Source: an uncultured Clostridia bacterium (GTDB lineage: Bacteria > Bacillota > Clostridia > Christensenellales > Aristaeellaceae). Taken from it: 43,069 nucleotides of DNA. Below the pieces are notes generated by a model, which saw only the letters and a program-made list of their open reading frames with translations, was not told where the DNA came from and ran no database searches. Where the stretch lies: contig CAMJPQ010000024.1 in assembly GCA_946407745.1 (NCBI GenBank), positions 1 through 43,069 on the forward strand. Reading direction: 5' to 3'. A program made the translations under genes and the position numbers. This document shows, piece after piece, positions 20,349 through 26,070 of this stretch (position 1 is its first letter; each line of letters starts with the position of its first letter).

Positions 20349-21242
20349 TCAATAGTACATGTCCGGCGTGACGGTCTCGCCGTGCATCGCCCGGCGCTCC
20401 AGCTCCCGCAGCTTCTCCTTGCTCAGCTTAGAGACGTCTACCGGCTGCTGGCGGCCGCCTTTGCCGTCACCGTTCCCGTTCTCTCCCGGCCTCATGCCGT
20501 TTGCGCGGACGGTTTCAAGGGCTCTCTGGGCCCCGCGCTGCATTGCTCCCTGGAGACTGTTTCCTACGATCTCGTCCATGTGCAGCGCCATGTAGGCGTG
20601 CTCCAGCGGGATCCCGCGCTTCAGCATTTGGAAAAGCTCGCCGTTTGAAGCGTCGATCTCGGTCTCCAGATCGAAGTCCGGGAACGTCTTCTTCAGCTCG
20701 GCTTCCTCCTGCCGCCAGCCCATCACCTGACGGGCTTGCTCCTCGCGCTCGCGCGCTGCCTCCTGCTCCGCCCGATATCTCGCCAGCGCCTCGTCCTTCT
20801 GGCGGATCTCGCGGTAGGTGTCCACGTCCATCCCGCGCTTCATCGCCTCTTCCTCGTAGAAGCGGTTGTCACCCGTGATGGCCGCGTTCAGCGCGTCCAG
20901 GTCATCCGTGCCGTAGGCCTGCTTCAGCACATTCAGGGCGGCCTCAATCTTTCCCAGATTCTCCTCCGCACCCTTGGCGCTTTTCAGCCTCGACTGGACG
21001 ATCCGCTGCACGTCCGCGTCGTAGAGATCCTTGTACTCGCCTCGGATCATCTCCCGGTAGCTCTTTGCGCGCGCCTTCGGATCAGCGGCGGCCTGCTCCA
21101 CCTGTTCGGCTGCCTGCGCAGCCTCGCCCGTCTGGACAGCGGCGGCCTGCCCGTTTACGCCCGCGCCCTCTCCGCCTTCGCCGCCGGCGCCCGCGCCTGC
21201 GCCACCGTCCGGGGCAAAGAAGACTTTGTGAATTTGCAGCAT
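20349..21242 (-). CDS. Capsid scaffolding protein
   Basis: 297 residues, ATG 21242 with AAAGGAG upstream. There is a Gly/Ala/Glu-rich N-terminal stretch, then a largely helical acidic/basic region (KSYREMIRGEYKDLYDADVQ, RYRAEQEAAREREEQARQVM) and a basic C-terminus (KLSKEKLRELERRAMHGETV). Gly/Ala-rich ends around a coiled coil, directly before the major capsid gene, are the hallmark of phage scaffolding proteins. These form the inner core of the prohead and leave on packaging. It is the first gene of the second late transcription block. Confidence 0.75.
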   Translation of the reverse strand: MLQIHKVFFAPDGGAGAGAGGEGGEGAGVNGQAAAVQTGEAAQAAEQVEQAAADPKARAKSYREMIRGEYKDLYDADVQRIVQSRLKSAKGAEENLGKIEAALNVLKQAYGTDDLDALNAAITGDNRFYEEEAMKRGMDVDTYREIRQKDEALARYRAEQEAAREREEQARQVMGWRQEEAELKKTFPDFDLETEIDASNGELFQMLKRGIPLEHAYMALHMDEIVGNSLQGAMQRGAQRALETVRANGMRPGENGNGDGKGGRQQPVDVSKLSKEKLRELERRAMHGETVTPDMYY

Positions 21243-21317
21243 ATCGTCTGCTCCTTTCTCCGCTCTTTCAGCGGGTTCGAGCCTGTGCTCTGCAACTACC
21301 CTAAAGTAGATTTAGGA

Positions 21318-21334
21318 TTTTGTAAACTACCCCC
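21318..21334 (-). promoter_or_regulatory. 17-bp shared motif heading late block 2
   Basis: On the minus strand GGGGGTAGTTTACAAAA. The identical 17-mer occurs at 38488-38504, also just after a leftward terminator and before the first gene of a late block. Candidate late promoter or regulator site. Confidence 0.6.
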
Positions 21335-21342
21335 TGTGTACC

Positions 21343-21367
21343 AAAAAACGGAGGCCTTCGCCTCCGC
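21343..21367 (-). terminator. Terminator after holin gene
   Basis: On the minus strand GGAGGC-GAAG-GCCTCC is followed by GTTTTTT. It ends the first late block after the lysis genes and lies 9 bp before the shared 17-bp motif. Confidence 0.85.
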
Positions 21368-21373
21368 TTCTGC

Positions 21374-21658
21374 TCAGCCGTTGTCGGCTGTTCCGGTCTG
21401 ATACATATCGTTCCACGGCTCCACATACCCCATGGCCCGCCTGGAATCGCTGAGCCCCGCCGTGGTCGGATCCACGATGATTCCCAGCAGCGCCAGCGCG
21501 TTCAGGATGTTGGCTGCGATCTCCAGCATCATATTCTGCCCGATCAGCGGTGTGACGTCCAGCACGTCCAACACGCGGTACAAGATGGACAGGAGCAGGC
21601 AGACGATGCTCCAGAGGGTCGCCTTGTTTTTCAGACGCAGCTTCCAGTTAATTTTCAT
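21374..21658 (-). CDS. phiLC3-type holin
   Basis: 94 residues; the ATG overlaps the stop of the upstream gene (ATGA). The protein has two membrane segments (about 15-37, TLWSIVCLLLSILYRVLDVL, and about 44-62, MLEIAANILNALALLGIIVD). It ends with the diagnostic phiLC3 holin signature DPTTAGLSDSRRAMGY. It permeabilises the membrane at the end of infection, releasing or activating the endolysin encoded two genes upstream. It is the last gene of the lysis cassette, directly before a terminator. Confidence 0.9.
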   Translation of the reverse strand: MKINWKLRLKNKATLWSIVCLLLSILYRVLDVLDVTPLIGQNMMLEIAANILNALALLGIIVDPTTAGLSDSRRAMGYVEPWNDMYQTGTADNG

Positions 21659-21963
21659 TTTCGGTCATCCTCCAGGTCTTTGATTCGATTGTTCGCCACC
21701 TTCTGCCGCTCCTCGGCGACGTCCATTCTCTTCTCCAGGGCGTAGGTCCGCTCGATGATGGAGTTGTGTTTCTCCACCCGCGTGCTCAGGGTCGTGATCT
21801 GCTCTTTGATCACGTTGATCTCGCCCTGGATTTTCTCGTCTGAGATGGCACTCTGTTTGTCCAGGGCGGCGATGGTCTGCCGGTTGACGGCCAGCACGGT
21901 GATGATGGTGCCGATCAGCGACACGCCGCCCGTGATCAGTGCAACAACTATAGCCTCACTCAT
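21655..21963 (-). CDS. Membrane-anchored coiled-coil protein (hemolysin XhlA/second holin-like)
   Basis: 102 residues from ATG 21963, overlapping the endolysin stop; an upstream GTG at 21966 is also possible. One N-terminal membrane helix (AIVVALITGGVSLIGTIITV) is followed by a long coiled coil (EINVIKEQITTLSTRVEKHN to the C-terminus VANNRIKDLEDD). This form resembles XhlA-type lysis accessories of Bacillus phages, which assist the holin, and also DUF2746/holin-like proteins. It lies between endolysin and holin, so it is very probably a lysis accessory. The exact mechanism cannot be read from the sequence. Confidence 0.65.
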   Translation of the reverse strand: MSEAIVVALITGGVSLIGTIITVLAVNRQTIAALDKQSAISDEKIQGEINVIKEQITTLSTRVEKHNSIIERTYALEKRMDVAEERQKVANNRIKDLEDDRK

Positions 21964-22817
21964 CACACATCACCCCGCAAAAACTTGCTCATCATCCACC
22001 CCTCGGCCTCGTAGCGGATCTTCGTCCACTCGACGCCGTGGCGGTCCGTCTTGCCGCCCAGGGCCGTGACCCGCGTGCCCAGGGGGAGCTCCGCGATCTT
22101 CGCCCCGCCCGGGGCCTCCCGGACGCGGACGGTGTTGCCGCTGGCCGCGGTCACGATCCGGGTCGCCCCGATCTCAGCCCCAATCTCCCCGGCTTGCTGG
22201 GGAGATGTCCCCGCAGGGACAGAGGGGCCGGTCCCCAGATCCGTCATGGTCGTCGGTTGCAGATCCGTCTGCGTTGTCGCCGGCTGCGGTGTCTGCCCGC
22301 CGAACAGTTTCGTGAGATCTTCCAGAATGCCCATATCGCCACCTCCATGCAGTTTGTTGTCAATGTCCGCCCCGTAGGAGAGGCGCTTCCAGAGCCCGAC
22401 GGTATTCCATCCGCCGTTGGGGATCGTGCGCCCGGAGAAAGCGCTTTCCGCCACACATTTGCGGGTGGAACTGGAATGAATCGCGCCCTTGCCCCGCCCG
22501 GTGTACAGGCCGATATGGGAGGCGTTGCCGAGGCCGTCACGATAGCCCCGCTTTACCTCGCCGCCGTCCTGCTCCAGGATGAAGAGAAACGCGCCGCGCG
22601 GGATCTTCCCGAACTCGCGCCGGCACTGCTCCGGCGAGCCGACCCAGCCGTTTTGTCGGCATTCCCTGTACCAGGTGTTGGACCCCGCCAGGTTGATTTT
22701 CAGACCCGCGTCCGCCAGGCACCGCTCCACGAAAGCCTGGCAGTCCATCGTCTTGTAGCTGGTGCCGAGGTACTTGTCCCCCTGGAGGGAGACCTGCTCA
22801 GCGCTGATTTTCGCCAT
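21963..22817 (-). CDS. Endolysin: NlpC/P60 peptidase plus SH3 domain
   Basis: 284 residues from ATG 22817 after GGGAGG; the ATG at 22826 lies too close to the site. The N-terminal NlpC/P60 cysteine peptidase domain (about 1-145) has Cys26 (MDCQAFVERCL) and His101 (ASHIGLYTGRGKG), with His114 as a plausible third residue. A Pro/Thr-rich linker (about 160-218) contains a palindromic repeat element in frame (GPSVPAGTSPQQAGE). A C-terminal SH3_3 wall-binding domain (about 220-281) has NTVRVREAPGGAKIAELPLG and GWMMSKFLRGD. It cleaves peptide stem bonds in peptidoglycan and shows the host is Gram-positive. No signal peptide is visible, so release depends on the holin. Confidence 0.9.
   Translation of the reverse strand: MAKISAEQVSLQGDKYLGTSYKTMDCQAFVERCLADAGLKINLAGSNTWYRECRQNGWVGSPEQCRREFGKIPRGAFLFILEQDGGEVKRGYRDGLGNASHIGLYTGRGKGAIHSSSTRKCVAESAFSGRTIPNGGWNTVGLWKRLSYGADIDNKLHGGGDMGILEDLTKLFGGQTPQPATTQTDLQPTTMTDLGTGPSVPAGTSPQQAGEIGAEIGATRIVTAASGNTVRVREAPGGAKIAELPLGTRVTALGGKTDRHGVEWTKIRYEAEGWMMSKFLRGDV
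22187..22230. repeat. Palindromic element, variant copy in endolysin linker
   Basis: Same layout as the 45-bp copies in the giant gene, but the core stem is TGTCCC-CGCA-GGGACA in place of TGCCGC-CGCA-GCGGCA. The first stem is CCCCGGCTTGCTGGGG. The changes in the two arms of the core compensate each other. On the minus strand it codes GPSVPAGTSPQQAGE. Confidence 0.9.
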
Positions 22818-22965
22818 CCGGATCATCCTCCCTCAGCGTAATCCCGTCGTCATCATCAGGCGGGTGCATTCTCATCAGCTGATCCTCCTCCTCAATCGCG
22901 CACTTGCATGCCGCCAGGACGATCAGGATCAGCGCTGCACAGATCACACCCAGAGTCACCCACAT
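22798..22965 (-). CDS. Small membrane protein before endolysin
   Basis: 55 residues from ATG 22965, with GGGAGGGG six nucleotides upstream. It overlaps the endolysin start by 20 nt. An N-terminal membrane helix (VTLGVICAALILIVLAACK) is followed by an acidic tail with DDDD and EDDPDGE. It is too short for usual gene-calling thresholds, but the ribosome site, the tight overlap and the membrane segment make it convincing. Position suggests a lysis-cassette member (regulator or extra holin-like peptide). A spanin role is unlikely in a Gram-positive host. Confidence 0.65.
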   Translation of the reverse strand: MWVTLGVICAALILIVLAACKCAIEEEDQLMRMHPPDDDDGITLREDDPDGENQR

Positions 22966-23039
22966 GATGATCCCCTCCCTTTCAAATCGTTATCAGGAGT
23001 ACGAATTCTGTTATCAAACGCCTGATTTTTGTATTCAAG

Positions 23040-23294
23040 TCACACCTTCGGCAGTTCGATTCCGTGCAGAACAGCCTGCTTTTCAAGTTCATACAGATAC
23101 AGCCCCATGTGATACGCCTGTTCTTTCCAGCTTTCAAACGGGATCGGCGTATCAAAGCCGTGCTTGCCAACTTCCCGCTTGACAATCAGCTTATGCAGTT
23201 TCTCATAGCGGATTTTCGTCTGAAGATATTCGGCAAGAAAACGATCCTTCCAGTCCGCGCTGGTCATAAGTTCGACCGTGTCTTTCAGTTCCAT
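23040..23294 (-). CDS. Conserved small phage protein (crAss001_48-like)
   Basis: 84 residues, ATG 23294 after GGAGG. The protein starts MELKDTVELMTSADWKDRFL, followed by AEYLQTKIRYEKLHKLIVK, then a C-terminal helix (AYHMGLYLYELEKQAVLHGI). This pattern is widespread in gut phages and has been labelled 'crAss001_48 related'. Function is unknown. The part is helical and soluble. In many phages it is an early/middle gene; here it lies in the late block among structural and lysis genes. Confidence 0.7.
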   Translation of the reverse strand: MELKDTVELMTSADWKDRFLAEYLQTKIRYEKLHKLIVKREVGKHGFDTPIPFESWKEQAYHMGLYLYELEKQAVLHGIELPKV

Positions 23295-23308
23295 GTTTCA
23301 GCCTCCAT

Positions 23309-23551
23309 TCAGTCTTGGATTCTTCTGTTTTCAAACTTTTTGTAGGCGTCCAGATACCACGCCTTCCTGTCGCCGTCGTAGGTCAATTCATAATACATCC
23401 CATCATATAGGGTTGTGCTGATCAGGTACTTCCAGTTCTGCAAGGTTTTGCACTTCCAGACGATGAAAACATCGAATTCCGGTTCCGGGTCTGATTTGTC
23501 CAGGTGTTCCGTCACGTAGTTGCGCACAAGCTGAATGGCTTTCTCATCCAT
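23309..23551 (-). CDS. DUF6275-type protein
   Basis: 80 residues, ATG 23551 after AGGAGG. Key segments are FDVFIVWKCKTLQNWKYLIS, TTLYDGMYYELTYDGDRKAW and YLDAYKKFENRRI. The order 'VWxCKTLQN...STT...DGMYYExTYxGD...YLDAYKKxEN' matches DUF6275 proteins common in Firmicutes phages. Function is unknown. It is an alpha/beta protein without membrane segment and often sits beside the crAss001_48-like gene, as here. Confidence 0.75.
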   Translation of the reverse strand: MDEKAIQLVRNYVTEHLDKSDPEPEFDVFIVWKCKTLQNWKYLISTTLYDGMYYELTYDGDRKAWYLDAYKKFENRRIQD

Positions 23552-23567
23552 GATTTCATCCTCCTAA

Positions 23568-23984
23568 TTAAATCATTAGATCCTGGGGCTCGCCGTTGCA
23601 GAGGGCGATGCCGGTGTAAAAGCTTCGGAAGGTCCCTTTGCTGACGCGGTAGCGGCCGCGGTCTGGGTTGCAGATCACGACGCGGCCGTCCTCATCCACG
23701 CCGCAGTACACGCAGAAATGGCAGTACATCCACCAGACGATCGCGGGGCGGTCCTGTTTGATGACGTCCTCCGCGTCCTCTTTGTAGCTGCGCATGTCCA
23801 GCTCGTGGGCGCGGCCCACGCGCAGCACGTCGGCGGCGGTGCAGCCGATCAGGCGTGTGCCGCACTCCTCGATCAGCTGCTCCTGCGGGACGTCCTGCCC
23901 GTAGTAGGACAGCAGCATTTTCAGGCAGGTCGCGCCGCAGTCGGTCTCCCGCTCCGAGGTGACGGGGGCGATATTAAAAACCAT
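23568..23984 (-). CDS. C39-like papain-fold peptidase
   Basis: 138 residues, ATG 23984 after GGAGGGGAGA. The N-terminal motif ETDCGATCLKMLLSYYG is the active-site Cys helix of the C39 peptidase family (Cys16). The His/Asp side is WWMYCHFCVYCGVDEDGRVV then ICNPDRGRYRVSKGTFRSF, in which His86 or nearby and Asp107 take the expected places. C39 enzymes cleave double-Gly leaders of bacteriocins, normally fused to an ABC transporter. Stand-alone forms occur in gut phages with unknown substrates. The position between fibre and lysis genes suggests either virion maturation or host-envelope processing. Confidence 0.75.
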   Translation of the reverse strand: MVFNIAPVTSERETDCGATCLKMLLSYYGQDVPQEQLIEECGTRLIGCTAADVLRVGRAHELDMRSYKEDAEDVIKQDRPAIVWWMYCHFCVYCGVDEDGRVVICNPDRGRYRVSKGTFRSFYTGIALCNGEPQDLMI

Positions 23985-23997
23985 GATTCTCCCCTCC

Positions 23998-24156
23998 TCA
24001 GCGCAGCGGATCGCTCGGAATGGCTATCACATCGAATGTGAAACGTTTGTTTTCAGCCAGCACTTTGGTCTCCGCGTCGAGCTCCGGCTGGCCGTTCGCG
24101 GCGATGTCCTTGTCCTTCTGGCTCATGATCTGGCTCATGATTTCAAGATTGCTCAT
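23998..24156 (-). CDS. Hypothetical small protein
   Basis: 52 residues from ATG 24156 (MSNLEIMSQIMSQKD), eight nucleotides after GGAGGG; an ATG at 24162 is too close to the site. It ends FTFDVIAIPSDPLR. No family is recognised. It lies tightly between the 24179-24547 gene and the peptidase gene, whose ribosome site overlaps its stop. The compact spacing and good ribosome site support it as a real gene missed by length cutoffs. Similar short proteins in this position are sometimes tail-assembly accessories, but nothing in the sequence shows this. Confidence 0.6.
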   Translation of the reverse strand: MSNLEIMSQIMSQKDKDIAANGQPELDAETKVLAENKRFTFDVIAIPSDPLR

Positions 24157-24178
24157 TTTCATGCCCTCCAATCATCCA

Positions 24179-24547
24179 TTACCATCCGCCGGTGAAAATG
24201 ATGCCGCCGCCGTCCTGGGCGACCGCCAGCATCTCCTCGAAGGCGAGCTGGTCCTCGCTCTTGTCCAGCACGTGCAGCTCGTCCTCGACGGTGTAGGGGT
24301 CGACCTGCCGCGTGGACGTGATCACGAATTGGGTCTGCTTGTTATACTCAACCTCGCTCGGGTTGTGCTCGATGTGCTTTGTCCAGCCGAGCCGGATCCT
24401 CTCTGCCGGATTCTCGTCGAAATAGGCTTTGACGTTGATCACGTGCTTCCCCGTGATCTTTGCATCGGCGTCGTTGGTATAGCTGCCGACGGTCTGGATT
24501 TTGCCGTCCTCGTCCAGCTTCTCGTAGTGCCATTTCAGGTCCGCCAT
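24179..24547 (-). CDS. Putative minor structural protein
   Basis: 122 residues from ATG 24547 (MADLKWHYEKLDEDGKIQTV) after AAGGAGGTGAG. Beta-rich, with GSYTNDADAKITGKHVINVK and a C-terminal helix (LDKSEDQLAFEEMLAVAQD). No family is recognised with confidence. It follows the fibre genes in the same operon with short spacing, so a tail-associated or fibre-assembly role is likely by context only. Confidence 0.5.
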   Translation of the reverse strand: MADLKWHYEKLDEDGKIQTVGSYTNDADAKITGKHVINVKAYFDENPAERIRLGWTKHIEHNPSEVEYNKQTQFVITSTRQVDPYTVEDELHVLDKSEDQLAFEEMLAVAQDGGGIIFTGGW

Positions 24548-24563
24548 GGTTCCGCTCACCTCC

Positions 24564-26039
24564 TTATGCGGCCGGGATGCTCGAATGAGTATTCATGAAC
24601 CGCCAGATTTTATCGCCGGCCACAGACTGATAGTGCAAATCGACCATGTTGAATCCCTTGGTCTCGGCCTGGGTGTGCTCGGTGGCCACCTTGACGCCCT
24701 CGGGGACGTGCAGCGTGGAGGAGTAGCTGCCCGCGTGCCGCAGCCGGATCTCGAACCAGGCGCCGTGACCGTCGTCCTCGATCTCCGGCAGGATGTACTC
24801 CTGGGGGGCATCCACGACCTCGTTGAACTGATAGGTCACATTCCGCGCCATGCCCTCGAAAATCAGCTTGGCATGGACATAATACGTATCGGCGGGCACA
24901 GGCACGTCAGACGCATCGTAATAGGTGTTCTCGGTCACGGCTTCGCCAGCGGTCACGGTGGCCTCGGTGTAAACATCGCCGTTTTTGGTGTAGTATTTCT
25001 TGTCCGTCTGGAACGTCGCGTCGGCGGTCAGGTTGTACTGCACGGTCTGCACTTCGGCGAGGGTGTAAACATCGCCGTTTTTCGTGTAGTAATTCTGATC
25101 GGCCTTGAAATTCGCGTCCTCGGTCAGTTTCCACTCCCACCGCGCAAATTGCGCGATGTCGTAGATATAGAACGTGGTCCGGTAGTCCAGGTTTTGCACC
25201 GCCAGATCCGTCGCCTTGAAGACGATCGTGTCCTGGGTGGTCCCCCAGTTCACGGTGACCTTCTGGCTGACAGCGGCGACCTCGAAGCGGATGGCCACAT
25301 CCACATGATCCGCTCCCAGGGTCAGGATGGAACCGGCTGCGCCTTGCACGGTGGTGGCGGCGGTCACCTGCGCGCCGTTCCTGGCGGCGATTCGGACAAA
25401 GGCATACCATCCGGAGCGCGTCAGACCGTAGGCCGCGTAGGGGGTGACGTCCTCGATGAAGGGCGGGATCCCGACGATCTCCACCACGCTCAGGCCGGCC
25501 ATCTCTGTCGCGTTCAAGGGCGTGATTGAACCGTCCACCATGTTCAGACTCAGGTTCAGCAGGCTGTCAGCTGCGCTCTGAGCCTCCAGCGCGGCCTGGG
25601 CGCTGTTTTGCTCGCTCTGCTCTGCGCTGTTGGCGGCGGCGGCCGCTCTTGCTGCGCCTGCGTTCAGCGCGGCGATGGCCTGGGTAATGACTCCCTGCTG
25701 CACGCTCTCCGGTTCCTCCTCTCCGATGGGCGGTCTCTCCTTGACCGGGATCTTCACGATGTACACGGTTTCGCCGTCGCTGTCACCCGTATGCAGGTAG
25801 ATATACGCATTCAGCGTTCCGGCCCGCTGGAGACAGCCGTCCGGAATCTCCACGCCGTCCTCTCCGCCTATGACCGTGACACTGGCTTCCGTGATAGAGG
25901 CGGAAAAGTGCACCTCATATGCCGTCGGCAGCTCCAGATCCGGGAAGGTCAGCCACTGACCATAGTCATACTGATATACCGCCGGCGCCCTGGCCTTGCT
26001 CCCGCCGCGGAAGTACACCTCGTTGATATTGTCCCGCAT
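24564..26039 (-). CDS. Baseplate/receptor-binding-type tail protein (BppU-like N-terminus)
   Basis: 491 residues, ATG 26039 after AAAGGAG. The N-terminal beta domain (EVYFRGGSKARAPAVYQYDY, LTFPDLELPTAYEVHFSASI) and following 'IPDGCLQRAGTLNAYIYLHT' resemble upper baseplate (BppU/DUF2479-like) proteins. An Ala/Ser/Glu-rich trimeric coiled coil follows (AALNAGAARAAAAANSAEQS). A beta-rich C-terminal part contains two tandem copies of an oligosaccharide-binding-like strand unit (YYTKNGDVYT at two places). It probably attaches to the tail hub and carries host-recognition domains. BppU types are usual in siphoviruses, so its use in a short-tailed phage is of note. Confidence 0.6.
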   Translation of the reverse strand: MRDNINEVYFRGGSKARAPAVYQYDYGQWLTFPDLELPTAYEVHFSASITEASVTVIGGEDGVEIPDGCLQRAGTLNAYIYLHTGDSDGETVYIVKIPVKERPPIGEEEPESVQQGVITQAIAALNAGAARAAAAANSAEQSEQNSAQAALEAQSAADSLLNLSLNMVDGSITPLNATEMAGLSVVEIVGIPPFIEDVTPYAAYGLTRSGWYAFVRIAARNGAQVTAATTVQGAAGSILTLGADHVDVAIRFEVAAVSQKVTVNWGTTQDTIVFKATDLAVQNLDYRTTFYIYDIAQFARWEWKLTEDANFKADQNYYTKNGDVYTLAEVQTVQYNLTADATFQTDKKYYTKNGDVYTEATVTAGEAVTENTYYDASDVPVPADTYYVHAKLIFEGMARNVTYQFNEVVDAPQEYILPEIEDDGHGAWFEIRLRHAGSYSSTLHVPEGVKVATEHTQAETKGFNMVDLHYQSVAGDKIWRFMNTHSSIPAA

Positions 26040-26070
26040 GTCAACCAGCTCCTTTCTGCTGTTCTGTCGC

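Noticed and set aside
22798-22965. Spanin subunit
   Set aside because: Host appears Gram-positive, and no lipoprotein partner or nested frame is present.
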